Part shown: positions 43,905 through 53,842 of the stretch, in pieces | Layout of the letters: every line of letters starts with the position of its first letter | Position numbering within the stretch: position 1 is the stretch's first letter | Assembly: GCA_016927065.1 (NCBI GenBank) | Contig: JAFGNJ010000024.1 | Location: 1-64,000 of the forward strand | Length of the DNA stretch: 64,000 nt | From: Deltaproteobacteria bacterium | GTDB taxonomy: Bacteria > Desulfobacterota > B13-G15 > RBG-16-54-18 | Direction: 5' to 3' | Notes under the pieces: generated by a model | What the model was told of the DNA's origin: nothing | The model's input: the letters and a program-made list of their open reading frames with translations, nothing else | Databases searched by the model: none | Translations under genes and position numbers: made by a program

Positions 43905-45613
43905 GATTTTCACAGTTACTCGTGCCCACCTTGAGAGAAGAACCGGCCGAGGCGGAGGTGGTGAGCCACAAGCTGATGCTGCGCGCCGGTATGATCAGAA
44001 AGCTGGCTGCGGGCATTTATACACTTCTTCCCTTGGGGGTGCGGGTTATGCAGAAAGTTGAACGCATCATCAGGGAGGAGATGAATAGGGCAGGGGCCCA
44101 GGAGGTGGTGATGCCGTGCGTCCTGCCGGCCGACCTCTGGAAGGAGAGCGGCCGGTGGGATCACTATGGCAAGGAATTGCTCAGATTAAAGGATAGACAT
44201 GATCGCGACTATTGTTTCGGTCCGACCCACGAGGAAGTGATCACCGATCTGGCCCGCCGCGAGATCAGTTCATATCGTCAACTCCCCATTAACCTCTACC
44301 AGATCCAAACCAAGTTCAGGGATGAGGTGAGGCCGCGGTTCGGCGTGATGCGCGCCCGGGAGTTTGTCATGAAGGATGCCTATAGTTTTGACGCCGATGA
44401 AGCGGGTGCGGAGCAGAGCTATGAGCGGATGTATGACGCCTATACGAGGATATTCCAGCGCTGCGGGCTGCGATTTAGGGCCGTGGAGGCGGATACCGGC
44501 CTCATCGGGGGGAGATTTTCACATGAGTTTATGGTCCTGGCCGATACGGGTGAGGATGCCATCGTCAGCTGCGACTCATGCGACTATGCGGCCAATATAG
44601 AGCGGGCGGAGATCAGGAGGGCAGCGGAAAAGACGAACGAGAAGCCAAAAAAGTTGGAGCGGGTGCAGACCCCTGACCGAAAGAGCGTAGAAGAGGTGAC
44701 CACATTCCTCGGCGTCCCTCCGGAGAGACTGGTGAAGACCATTATCTTTGAGACGGAGGAGGGTGCCGTGGCCGCACTGGTGAGGGGGGACCATGAGATC
44801 AATGAGGCGAAGTTACGGCGTCACCTGGGGGTAACGCAGCTTGAGCTGGCTGGCGATCAAGTAGTAGCTGACGTGACCCACGCCCCTTTAGGCTTCGCCG
44901 GGCCGGTTGGGCTCGACCTCAAGATGATCGCAGACTCCGCCTTGGAGGCAATGAGCAATATGGTGGTTGGCGCCAACGAGCTTGATGCCCATTTGATAAA
45001 CGCCAACATGGGACGGGATTTCCACGTCGAGGAGTTTGCCGACATCCGCCTGGCCCAGGCAGGTGATCCCTGCCCCCGGTGTCAGGGGAAGCTGCAGATC
45101 TCTCGGGGGATCGAAGTAGGGCATATCTTCAAGTTGGGGACAAAATACAGTGAGGCCATGGGGGCTACCTATCTCGACCAAGAGGGTAACGAGCGAAAGC
45201 TAATCATGGGGTGTTACGGCATCGGTGTGGGGAGGACGGCGGCGGCAGCCATCGAGCAGAACCACGACGAGGACGGCATTATCTTTCCCTTTGCCATCGC
45301 CCCCTTTCATGTCCTCATTGTGCCCGTCAATAATAAAGACGCTCAGGTTATGGGCGCAGCGGAAGATCTCTACCGCCACCTCTCAGAGGAGGGGGCGGAA
45401 GTCCTGTTGGATGACCGAGATGAGCGGCCGGGGGTGAAATTTAAAGACGCCGATATCATCGGCATCCCCTTACGCCTGACCGTAGGAGAGAAAAATCTGA
45501 AGCAGGGAAAGGTGGAGATCAAGGTGCGGAGGTCCGGTGAGATCACCGTCGTAGCCCTCGAGGATGCGCCGAAACAGATCATGGGGATGATTCGTGCGGA
45601 GGCGGAGGCATGA
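43901..45613 (+). CDS. proS: Prolyl-tRNA synthetase (bacterial type)
   Basis: 570 aa. Class II motifs: RAGMIRKLAAGIYTLLPLG, motif 2 FRDEVRPRFGVMRAREFVMKDAYSF, motif 3 GCYGIGVGRT, plus the inserted YbaK-like editing domain (VEEVTTFLGVPPERLVKTIIFE) and an anticodon-binding C-terminus. AAAGGAAAAGGA precedes the ATG. Confidence 0.96.
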   Translation: MRFSQLLVPTLREEPAEAEVVSHKLMLRAGMIRKLAAGIYTLLPLGVRVMQKVERIIREEMNRAGAQEVVMPCVLPADLWKESGRWDHYGKELLRLKDRHDRDYCFGPTHEEVITDLARREISSYRQLPINLYQIQTKFRDEVRPRFGVMRAREFVMKDAYSFDADEAGAEQSYERMYDAYTRIFQRCGLRFRAVEADTGLIGGRFSHEFMVLADTGEDAIVSCDSCDYAANIERAEIRRAAEKTNEKPKKLERVQTPDRKSVEEVTTFLGVPPERLVKTIIFETEEGAVAALVRGDHEINEAKLRRHLGVTQLELAGDQVVADVTHAPLGFAGPVGLDLKMIADSALEAMSNMVVGANELDAHLINANMGRDFHVEEFADIRLAQAGDPCPRCQGKLQISRGIEVGHIFKLGTKYSEAMGATYLDQEGNERKLIMGCYGIGVGRTAAAAIEQNHDEDGIIFPFAIAPFHVLIVPVNNKDAQVMGAAEDLYRHLSEEGAEVLLDDRDERPGVKFKDADIIGIPLRLTVGEKNLKQGKVEIKVRRSGEITVVALEDAPKQIMGMIRAEAEA

Positions 45614-45637
45614 GGTGCAAGAAGCGAGAGAGAGGGG

Positions 45638-47419
45638 ATGAAGGTGGATCTATTAGGTGATTGGCGGCGCACCCATACCTGTGGTGACCTGAGAAAAGAG
45701 GATACCGACACGCAGGTCTGCTTGCTGGGTTGGGTTCAAACCCGCAGGGATCACGGCGGGTTGATATTTGTGGATCTGCGGGATCGGTATGGGGTGACCC
45801 AGGTGGTCTTTAACCCCGAGGTTGCCCCTCAGGCCCATGAAAAGGCCCACTCCCTGCGCAGCGAATACGTCATCGCGGTCCAGGGAACCGTGGGGATGCG
45901 ACCGAAGGATATGGAGAACCCTCGCATTGCCACGGGGGCAATAGAGGTGGTAGTGCGTGAATTAAAGATTCTCAATGAATCCAAGACACCTTATTTCCCC
46001 ATTGATGATGAGGCAGATGTAGCCGAGAACGTCAGGCTCAGATACCGCTATTTGGACCTGCGCAGGGAGCGGATGCAGGAGAACCTCCTCCTAAGGCACC
46101 GGACGGCCAAGGTCGTGCGGGACTATTTCTCGTCTCACGGCTTTTTGGAGATTGAGACACCCTTCCTCACCCGCAGCACCCCTGAAGGGGCCAGGGATTA
46201 TCTCGTCCCCAGCCGTATGAATCCGGGTAACTTCTACGCCCTTCCCCAGTCACCCCAACTCTTTAAACAGCTCCTGATGATCTCCGGGTTCGACCGGTAT
46301 TTTCAGATCGTCAAGTGCTTCCGCGACGAAGACCTAAGGGCCGATCGCCAGCCGGAATTCACTCAGATTGATGTGGAGATGTCTTTCGTCGGTCCCGAGG
46401 ACATTCAGGAGTATATGGAGGGGATGTTGGAGACCGTATTCAGTGAAATCCTGGGGGTCCAGCTTACCACGCCTTTCCCCCGGATGAGTTACCAGGAGGC
46501 AACGACCCGATACGGCTCGGATCGCCCTGATATGCGCTTTGGGATGGAGTTGGTTGAGGTGACCGATGTGGTTGCCCGATCTCAGTTTCAGGTTTTTACC
46601 CAGGCAATAGAAGAGGGGGGGATTGTCAAGGGGATCAACCTCAAGGGGGGCGGGGGACGCTCGCGCAAGGAGATCGAGGACCTGGTAGGAGTGGCTCAGT
46701 CCTATGGCGCAGGGGGATTGGCCTGGTTTAAGGTAGAGGCCGAGGGCTGCCAATCACCTATTGCTAAATTCTTTCCCACTGAAGCCTTGCAGGAGATTGC
46801 CGCCCGTATAGAGGGGCAACCTGGTGACCTTCTCCTCTTTGTCGCCGACCGCTCGCCAGTTGTCCATGAAGTCTTGGGCCAACTACGCCTTCACCTGGCC
46901 CGTGAGGAAGGATTGATAAAAGAAGATACGTATCAGTTCCTGTGGGTGGTTGATTTCCCCTTATTGGAATACGACGATGAGCAGAAACGATATGTGGCGG
47001 TTCATCATCCCTTCACAGCCCCGCGGGATGAAGATATAGCGAAGCTCACTGATGCCCCCTTAGAGGTGAGGGCTCAGGCATATGACATTGTCCTCAATGG
47101 TTCGGAAATCGGAGGGGGGAGCATCAGAAACCACCGGACGGAGGTTCAACGACAACTCTTTGATATATTGGGTATCGGAAAGGAGGAGGCAGAGGCGAAA
47201 TTCGGCTTCCTCCTGGAGGCCCTCGAGTATGGAGCCCCTCCCCATGGGGGGATTGCTTTTGGTTTTGATAGGTTGGTAATGCTGCTGTGCGGTGCCGACT
47301 CCATTCGGGAGGTTATTTCTTTTCCCAAGACACAGAAGGCAACCTGCCTCCTCACCGGTGCCCCGGCTTCGGTGGATCCCCAGCAGTTAAAGGAACTTTT
47401 TCTCAAAGTGAAAATCTAA
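45638..47419 (+). CDS. aspS: Aspartyl-tRNA synthetase
   Basis: 593 aa. OB-fold (VCLLGWVQTRRDHGGLIFVDLRDRYGVTQVVF), motif 2 FRDEDLRADRQPEFTQIDVEMSF, the GAD insertion domain, and motif 3 GIAFGFDRLVMLL. The bacterial-type length and presence of gatB suggest it may be non-discriminating (Asp and Asn), which is inference. 24 bp after proS. Confidence 0.96.
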   Translation: MKVDLLGDWRRTHTCGDLRKEDTDTQVCLLGWVQTRRDHGGLIFVDLRDRYGVTQVVFNPEVAPQAHEKAHSLRSEYVIAVQGTVGMRPKDMENPRIATGAIEVVVRELKILNESKTPYFPIDDEADVAENVRLRYRYLDLRRERMQENLLLRHRTAKVVRDYFSSHGFLEIETPFLTRSTPEGARDYLVPSRMNPGNFYALPQSPQLFKQLLMISGFDRYFQIVKCFRDEDLRADRQPEFTQIDVEMSFVGPEDIQEYMEGMLETVFSEILGVQLTTPFPRMSYQEATTRYGSDRPDMRFGMELVEVTDVVARSQFQVFTQAIEEGGIVKGINLKGGGGRSRKEIEDLVGVAQSYGAGGLAWFKVEAEGCQSPIAKFFPTEALQEIAARIEGQPGDLLLFVADRSPVVHEVLGQLRLHLAREEGLIKEDTYQFLWVVDFPLLEYDDEQKRYVAVHHPFTAPRDEDIAKLTDAPLEVRAQAYDIVLNGSEIGGGSIRNHRTEVQRQLFDILGIGKEEAEAKFGFLLEALEYGAPPHGGIAFGFDRLVMLLCGADSIREVISFPKTQKATCLLTGAPASVDPQQLKELFLKVKI

Positions 47420-47429
47420 CTGTTCTTGA

Positions 47430-48785
47430 TCAGCTTTTTTCTTTACTAATTCTTAAAACGAGTTCATCGTTGGGGTGGATGATATTGCCCCTGAGATTGT
47501 TCCATTGTCGTATATCTTCTACCCTGAGATTGTACATGAGAGCTATATCCCAAAGGGTGTCACCTTCTTTCACCACGTAACGGATCTCCGCGAAAGGTCC
47601 TTCATTCTTCTTTGGGACAACAATCTGTTTCGGACTGATCTCGGGGGCCTTAATCTTTGGTTCTTTACGGGATATGGCCTTATCTGCGGGGATGGGGATG
47701 ATGATGGAGCTTCCTGCCCGGAGGTGTTTGGGGTTTTTGATATTATTCATCTGCATGATGGCGCTTACCCCTGTTCCGTATCTGAGGGCGATCTGGGAGA
47801 GGGTATCACCCTGCCGCACGTAGTGTCGGCGAAAGGTAATCCGCTCAGACGGCTTGAGCTGGGCGAAATTTTGCGCAAACGTTTCCGTTTTTCCTTCTGG
47901 TATTTTTACCTCGTAGTTCGGATAGTCGGGGGGTGTACACCACCTCATGAGTTCCGGATTGAGGGCCTTAATGATCTCATAATCTGCTTCACAGCAGCGG
48001 GCAATCACCCGCAGATCTGTGGCATCGGGAACCGTTACCTTTTCGTAGCGAATGGGTTCGTCATACACTATGTCAACAAAGCCATATTTTTCAGGTTCCT
48101 TGGCAATGAGGGCGGCGGCGATCATCTTGGGGACGTAATTTTTGGTTTCGTTTTTTAAATATTTATATTTGGTTAGTTCCCAGAAATCTTCAGTATTATA
48201 GCGCTTTATGGCCCGTGAGATCTTGCCCGCTCCGGCATTATACCCAGCGGCTGCCAGATACCAACAACTAAACTGGTCATAGAGATCCTTGAGGTGTCTG
48301 GCGGCGGCAATGGTCGATTTTTCAGGGTCCCTCCGCTCATCGATCCACCAGTCGACCTTTAATCCGTATTTCTGCCCTGTCCGTGAGATAAACTGCCACG
48401 GTCCTGAGGCCCTACGGCGGGAATAGGCCTTGGGATTGAAGCCACTTTCAATCAAGGCCATATAGACGAGGTCCTCAGGGAGTCCGTTTGCCCTGAGATG
48501 CTCCCGCATCATAGGTATATATCTCCCCGATCGTTGTAGCCATAAAGTAAAGGGTTTTCGATGTTTATTCTGAAAATACTCTAAAAAATACTCCACCTGA
48601 TCGTTGACTACGATGGGAATATCGAAGGTAACTTCTTTTTCTTCCTCCCCTATTTCCAAAGGGGTTTTTCCTTCCTCTCCCACGACTGCATCCGAGGGGG
48701 GTGCTTCTTTTTTGAGAAAAGGGGTTGTGCAGGCAACTGTGAAGAAGAACGGAAGGGCGATAAGCGCAAGCGATCTTTTTATCAT
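47430..48785 (-). CDS. mltD: Membrane-bound lytic murein transglycosylase D-like lipoprotein with LysM repeats
   Basis: 451 aa. Lipobox LPFFFTVACTT near residue 19. The SLT domain has catalytic Glu in ALIESGFNPKAYSRRRASGPWQFI and AAAGYNAGAGKISRAI. Two LysM peptidoglycan-binding modules follow (YVRQGDTLSQIALRYGTG; YVVKEGDTLWDIALMYNL). Cleaves glycan strands in the periplasm. Convergent with aspS. Confidence 0.93.
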   Translation of the reverse strand: MIKRSLALIALPFFFTVACTTPFLKKEAPPSDAVVGEEGKTPLEIGEEEKEVTFDIPIVVNDQVEYFLEYFQNKHRKPFTLWLQRSGRYIPMMREHLRANGLPEDLVYMALIESGFNPKAYSRRRASGPWQFISRTGQKYGLKVDWWIDERRDPEKSTIAAARHLKDLYDQFSCWYLAAAGYNAGAGKISRAIKRYNTEDFWELTKYKYLKNETKNYVPKMIAAALIAKEPEKYGFVDIVYDEPIRYEKVTVPDATDLRVIARCCEADYEIIKALNPELMRWCTPPDYPNYEVKIPEGKTETFAQNFAQLKPSERITFRRHYVRQGDTLSQIALRYGTGVSAIMQMNNIKNPKHLRAGSSIIIPIPADKAISRKEPKIKAPEISPKQIVVPKKNEGPFAEIRYVVKEGDTLWDIALMYNLRVEDIRQWNNLRGNIIHPNDELVLRISKEKS

Positions 48786-48888
48786 TACTTTTTGTACCTC
48801 CTCATGATGCTCATTAAACGTGCGATAGCGTAATAGAGATAAGGTCTTTTGTCAAGAGTGTGTACTCTCATGGTGATAAACGAGGATG

Positions 48889-50247
48889 TTATTCTTTTTT
48901 AAGTTTATATTTCTTGATCTTATTATAAAGAGTAACGCGGTCGATTCCCAATTGCTCAGCTGATTTTTGAATGTTCCAATTATTTTCCGCGAGAATTTTT
49001 GTAATATGTTTTTTTTCAATCGATTTTATAGTCTTGTCATCTGAAGATGACACAGTTCTTTTTCCTTTTCTTGCTTGAGGAGATAAATGTAAATCTTCTG
49101 TCTTAATGATTTTTCCCTTGGTGATGACCATGGCACGTTCTATAGCATTTTCCAACTCCCTTACGTTTCCCGGCCAGTCATATGCCATTAAAAGGTTCAA
49201 CGCGTCTTCAGAAATTCGCTCCGCCTTTTCTCCCATTTCTATGTTACATTTTTCTATAAAGTGATGAACAAGGAGTGGAATATCCTCCTTGTGCTCTCTC
49301 AGGGGGGGGAGTTCTATGAATATAACATTCAGACGGTAGTAGAGGTCATTTCTAAAAGTGCCTTCATCTACAGCTTTTTTTAGGTCACGATTAGTAGCGG
49401 CGACGATGCGTACATCAACCCTGATCGGTTTTGTTCCTCCTACCCGCGTGAATTCCTTCTCTTGGAGAACGCGGAGAAGGTTCAGTTGCAACTTGGGGCT
49501 AATATCTCCAATTTCATCGAGGAATATGGTTCCTCCCTCGGCAAGCTCAAATTTACCTTTTTTTTGTGCAATGGCGTCGGTAAAGGCCCCCTTTTCGTGA
49601 CCGAACAACTCGCTCTCAAGCAAGGTTTCGGTGAGGGCAACACTCGAAAAGGGAATAAAAGGACCAGTAGCCCGCAGACTTTCATTGTGGATTGCCCGTG
49701 CCAGAAGTTCTTTGCCCGTCCCGCTTTCACCGAGGATGAGGACATTAGAGTTACTCTTGGCTATGGTATTGGCCAAGTCGAAGACCTTCTGCATCTTGGA
49801 ACACTTGCTTATCAGATCGTGAAATTGATACTGTTTCTTTAATTCCTTGCGGAGATAGGATATCTCTTTGATCAGCGATTGGCTCTCAACCAGCCGTTTG
49901 ATGAGCAAGGACAACTCTTCGGGGTTAAAGGGTTTGACCAAGTAGTCATAGGCCCCTACCTTCATGGCCTGTACCGCTGTATTGACGGTTGCATAGGCGG
50001 TGATAATGATTACCTGGGTCTCGGGCCAGTTCTCTTTGATTTTCCCCAGCAGTTCCAGACCGTCCATTTTGGGCATCTTGAGGTCAATGAGGGTGATATC
50101 CCAAGACTGTCCCCCGAACTTCTCCAAGGCCTTAAATCCATCCTCAGCCGCCTCCACCTGATATCCGTCCTCTCGCAACCAATCAAGCAATGATTCTCTT
50201 ACTATCTCTTCATCATCGACGACCAATATATGAATTTTTTCTCTCAT
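48889..50247 (-). CDS. NtrC-family sigma-54-dependent response regulator
   Basis: 452 aa. Receiver D55 in LIDLKMPKMDG; AAA+ domain with GESGTGKELLARAIH, Walker B GGTIFLDEIGD, and C-terminal Fis-type HTH (NNWNIQKSAEQLGIDRVTLYNKIKKY). The sigma-54-contacting loop reads GAFTDA rather than GAFTGA, a variant also seen in functional activators. It follows the heme-sensor kinase gene by 4 bp and is its obvious partner. Candidate targets are the cytochrome and GcvH-like operons upstream. Confidence 0.93.
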   Translation of the reverse strand: MREKIHILVVDDEEIVRESLLDWLREDGYQVEAAEDGFKALEKFGGQSWDITLIDLKMPKMDGLELLGKIKENWPETQVIIITAYATVNTAVQAMKVGAYDYLVKPFNPEELSLLIKRLVESQSLIKEISYLRKELKKQYQFHDLISKCSKMQKVFDLANTIAKSNSNVLILGESGTGKELLARAIHNESLRATGPFIPFSSVALTETLLESELFGHEKGAFTDAIAQKKGKFELAEGGTIFLDEIGDISPKLQLNLLRVLQEKEFTRVGGTKPIRVDVRIVAATNRDLKKAVDEGTFRNDLYYRLNVIFIELPPLREHKEDIPLLVHHFIEKCNIEMGEKAERISEDALNLLMAYDWPGNVRELENAIERAMVITKGKIIKTEDLHLSPQARKGKRTVSSSDDKTIKSIEKKHITKILAENNWNIQKSAEQLGIDRVTLYNKIKKYKLKKE

Positions 50248-50251
50248 TGTT

Positions 50252-51847
50252 CTATCTCCGCTGTGCTTTTATCAGAGATCCCCCTTTACGGGTTTCTTTA
50301 TTAGGCTGCACCTGTTCTTTCGGATCATGGGTTGTCTTGATTGCCGTTACCTCCGCAGGCAATTTAATGATGATGATTGCCCCTTTTCCTCTTTCGCTCT
50401 TCACCTGGATAGTCCCGTTGTGAGAGTTGATAATCCCATACACCACTGAAAGCCCCAATCCCGTTCCTTTCTCTTTGGAGGTAAAGAAGGGATCGAAGAT
50501 CTTGGAAATATCTTTATCATCGATTCCCCCCCCCGTGTCCTTGATCTCCACCTGTACCGCCTTCTTCCGTTTTGTTACCAAAGCAGTATCGACGGTTAAG
50601 ACACCTCCGTTGGGCATCGCCTCGCAGGCATTGAGGATGACATTGAGAAAGACTTGCCTCAGCTGGAGTGGGTCGGCCATTATGGGGAGGAGTTGGCCGT
50701 ATTTTTTTTCTAACGTAATCTCTTGCAGTGTTATCTGATTGGCCAGCAGCGAGAGGGCCTCATCGAGCACTTCGTTGATATCTACGTCAGGTTTTAATGC
50801 TGGTTCCCGCTGACGGGCGAAGTCAAGGAGGTTTCTTACGATCGTGCTGCACCGCTCTGTTTCCCGTTCCATAATCTCTAAATAGGAACGGAACTTGGGT
50901 ACCTCATCCTTCTTGATGATGCCATCGCTCAGCTTTCTCTCGATCAGCTTGGTATAGGTCAAGATGCCATTCAGGGGATTGTTTATCTCATGGGCGATGG
51001 TGGCGGACAGCTTTCCAATGGAGGCCAGTTTCTCTGATTGGAGGAGTTGGTATTGGGTTTCTTTGAGTCTCTGGGTCATGGTGTTGAAGGATTTTGCCAA
51101 TTGACCGATTTCGTCCTCGGAGCGGGAGGGGATTGCATGGTTGAAGTCTCCTGACGCTACCCTTGTTGTCCCTTCAGCCAATTCCCTGACCGGTCGATAA
51201 ACCGCCCGTTGGATAAATAGAACGATAATGGCGGAAACTGTCAGGATGGTGATGGCCATGAGCAGTATGGTTGTACTCCGAATGCCCCTTATTCTTGTAT
51301 CAGTTGCGTCGAGTGAAAGGGAAATATCAAGTACTCCCAAGACCTTCTGATCACGGGGATGGACATGGCAATCGGCGGTATAGCAATCGGGTTCATTGTA
51401 GATGGGAGTTATCATCCCCAAGATTCGGTATTCATCTGTCATGAAGATTCTGCTTCTCTCGGGGATGGCCAGCCTCTCCAGCGGTTCCTTCTCGGCGTGA
51501 CATGCGTAGCAGGCCTCGGCATGTTTGTCTACCATCTGCCCCATTTCTCCCTTGTCTGAGGAAAACATGATGGCCCCTTCTTTGTTGAATATACGTATCT
51601 TCTCTATCCCTTCTTGCGCGCCGATAGTCTCGATGGAGTTATAGAGGGCTTCTCTATAGTTGTGCAGCATGTCGAACCAAAGACTTCTCATTAAGGTACC
51701 ACTCAATTGTTTGGCCCCCAAGATGGCTTCATCAAGGAGATGTGCCCGTTGAGCGTTTAAATTAGCGTAGTTAAAGATGCCTATTATAATAACCGTGATG
51801 GCCACTACCCAAAAGATAAGCTTAACACTCAGTTTCCGATATGGCAT
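50252..51847 (-). CDS. Membrane histidine kinase with periplasmic c-type heme motifs
   Basis: 531 aa. TM1 (LIFWVVAITVIIIGIFNYANL), a periplasmic sensor of about 160 residues, TM2 (TTILLMAITILTVSAIIVLFI), HAMP (YRPVRELAEGTTRVASGDF), HisKA (TIAHEINNPLNGILTYTKLI) and HATPase (DTGGGIDD, GTGLGLSVVYGII). The sensor has CYACH, a canonical heme c site, and a second CYTADCH (CX4CH), so it probably senses redox state or a gas through covalent heme. It is located next to the respiratory genes it is likely to control. Confidence 0.92.
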   Translation of the reverse strand: MPYRKLSVKLIFWVVAITVIIIGIFNYANLNAQRAHLLDEAILGAKQLSGTLMRSLWFDMLHNYREALYNSIETIGAQEGIEKIRIFNKEGAIMFSSDKGEMGQMVDKHAEACYACHAEKEPLERLAIPERSRIFMTDEYRILGMITPIYNEPDCYTADCHVHPRDQKVLGVLDISLSLDATDTRIRGIRSTTILLMAITILTVSAIIVLFIQRAVYRPVRELAEGTTRVASGDFNHAIPSRSEDEIGQLAKSFNTMTQRLKETQYQLLQSEKLASIGKLSATIAHEINNPLNGILTYTKLIERKLSDGIIKKDEVPKFRSYLEIMERETERCSTIVRNLLDFARQREPALKPDVDINEVLDEALSLLANQITLQEITLEKKYGQLLPIMADPLQLRQVFLNVILNACEAMPNGGVLTVDTALVTKRKKAVQVEIKDTGGGIDDKDISKIFDPFFTSKEKGTGLGLSVVYGIINSHNGTIQVKSERGKGAIIIIKLPAEVTAIKTTHDPKEQVQPNKETRKGGSLIKAQRR

Positions 51848-52118
51848 CTGATATCCCCTAGGGATAAGAATATCATATTAATGTATTAAAGTCACGGGAT
51901 GAGTTCTGAATGCATGCACGGAAGCTTTACTCGTAGTATCAACTCCCTTAATGACATTAAGATAAGAGGTTTCTCAGCTTATGAAGAAAAACAATGTATT
52001 CTCTTCAAGAGCAAAGAAATCATATGATGATCAAATACCTGTAGCAACTCACGATAGATCTTGTGATGAAATCACCGTAAAAATCACATGAGCGAAGGTT
52101 GGAAGCTATACAAAGGCC

Positions 52119-52499
52119 CTACTTTTTATTCTTCTTTTCATGGCAATCAGTACATCCCACCGGGCCGCTCTCTATTTCTTGATGGCAACCAAGACACTGT
52201 CGATGATAGGCACCTTTAAGCCCTAATCTTGGGCCTTCCTGAGCAGGGTCATAGTGATAGACGATTATAGGTTCATGGCATTCTCCACACGAAGGGGTAG
52301 TTCCCTCTGGGCTATGATGATGGCAGCTGGCACAATCGCCGGCCATCTCGGCATGATACCCGTGTGAAAATTCGACCGGCCCATATCGTTTGGATAAGAG
52401 GTCTAAGGTGATGATCTCCGGCGCATCCGTAGGGTATGCCAGGGTAATGAATAAGAAGATGCTCACACATAGCATGGAAAGTACGGTCAATCTCATCAT
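52119..52499 (-). CDS. Periplasmic tetraheme cytochrome c (class III-like)
   Basis: 126 aa. Signal peptide MMRLTVLSMLCVSIFLFITLAYP, then four heme sites CASCH, CGECH, CLGCH and CTDCH; His-rich FSHGYHAEMAG precedes the first. The start at 52499 follows GGAGGTAAAGCG; the ORF-track extension to 52559 is not needed. Third gene after ferredoxin and NrfD-like subunits, so likely the electron acceptor or donor of a membrane quinone oxidoreductase. Confidence 0.9.
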   Translation of the reverse strand: MMRLTVLSMLCVSIFLFITLAYPTDAPEIITLDLLSKRYGPVEFSHGYHAEMAGDCASCHHHSPEGTTPSCGECHEPIIVYHYDPAQEGPRLGLKGAYHRQCLGCHQEIESGPVGCTDCHEKKNKK

Positions 52500-52573
52500 C
52501 GCTTTACCTCCTTGTGCACAGATGATTTTTTTGCTTGCATACCATCCGATATCAAACAAGCCCTTACAGTCCT

Positions 52574-53818
52574 TTATGCTGCATGTCTGTCCTCTTTAAT
52601 AGTCCATGCAGGCGGCTTCCGGTATACTGCCATCCTGTGGACGATCCACCGAAATACCCAGATATGCGCAAAGACAATAGTGAGGGCCATTACGACCTCT
52701 TGCCATGAAGGAATGTATCTTTCGCTTAAGGGTACATACCATTTGTAGGCGATAAAGACATAATTACACCTATTGATGATAATCCCGGCCATGGTGAGAA
52801 TAGCGGCCATACGGATGATCTTTATATTTCTATCTCGGAAACCCCGTAAGAAGAGTATGCAGGGAATGAGGGTGAGGCCAACTACCTCTGTCAGATACCA
52901 GTAACCCATGGGAGTAGCTATCAAAGACCAATTGGCCCCATGTATCAGGACGAGGGCTTTTAGAAAGAGATAGACGAACATCACCGCTGCGCATGTCTTG
53001 CCAAGACCAAGAACAATATCGTCATAAGACCTTCGAAAGTCATCGGTGAGCTGATTGCCGAAGACACGGGTACTTATGGTTCCTTCAAAGATGACCATAG
53101 AAAGTCCTGCAAAAACACTGGAGACCAAAAATAGTACTGGGATAAACTCGGTATACCAGAGGGGGTGGATATTGGGTTTTGCCATCATAACCAGTGCTCC
53201 CAGACCTGATTGATGAAGAGTCGAGAGGGTGATACCGAAGATTACGGCTCCGAGGGTAAAAGAATGGAGTATCTTTCTGATTTTCTTCAGCCCTAGCCAC
53301 TCAGCAAAGGCTGGGGAGAATTCGATAAATTCAGCTATCATATAGAGCAAAAAATGCCAGGCCACGAGGAAAAGAACGGAGTTTACCCCGAATTTGTTCC
53401 CGATGAGCGGATTTACAATGTTCCACCAGCGGCCTAGATCAAGAAAGATAGCGCCCGCATAAAAGACATAGGCGAGGAAACCGTTGAGGATCGTCGCCCG
53501 TATGATGGGATGGTATTTTTCAGATCGCAGGATATAGACGACGAAGGTGAGGACATAGGCCCCCCCTGCAAAGGCAACACCCACCATGACGTTGAAACCA
53601 ATCCATATGCCCCAGGGGAAGCCGGGGGCCTCGGTGACAACCGAACCTAACCCATTGATAAGGCGATATACGACGAGGATTATCCCGAGGGCCAGGATAG
53701 GGGCAGTAATAATGTTAAAGGGCGTAAAGATTTTGCCCCGTGGTTTTAGCTCAGCGATAATGAAAGCTATGAAATCCTTCAGCGTCCTTTTCTGCAGTGG
53801 TGTTTGTTTATCTGTCAT
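52574..53818 (-). CDS. NrfD/HybB-type integral membrane quinone-interacting subunit
   Basis: 414 aa with about ten membrane helices and motifs of the NrfD/PsrC/HybB family (GSVVTEAPGFPWGIWIGFNVMVGVAFAGGAYVLTF, ILNGFLAYVFYAGAIFLDLGRWW, TLHQSGLGALVMM, YWYLTEVVGLTLIP). It binds menaquinone and exchanges electrons with the attached ferredoxin subunit. Located 24 bp after the ferredoxin gene. Operon order FeS-NrfD-cyt c resembles CbcSTU of Geobacter or HybAB. Direction of electron flow cannot be told. Confidence 0.9.
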   Translation of the reverse strand: MTDKQTPLQKRTLKDFIAFIIAELKPRGKIFTPFNIITAPILALGIILVVYRLINGLGSVVTEAPGFPWGIWIGFNVMVGVAFAGGAYVLTFVVYILRSEKYHPIIRATILNGFLAYVFYAGAIFLDLGRWWNIVNPLIGNKFGVNSVLFLVAWHFLLYMIAEFIEFSPAFAEWLGLKKIRKILHSFTLGAVIFGITLSTLHQSGLGALVMMAKPNIHPLWYTEFIPVLFLVSSVFAGLSMVIFEGTISTRVFGNQLTDDFRRSYDDIVLGLGKTCAAVMFVYLFLKALVLIHGANWSLIATPMGYWYLTEVVGLTLIPCILFLRGFRDRNIKIIRMAAILTMAGIIINRCNYVFIAYKWYVPLSERYIPSWQEVVMALTIVFAHIWVFRWIVHRMAVYRKPPAWTIKEDRHAA

Positions 53819-53842
53819 CGCAGCCTCCTTTTTTTCGTAGTT

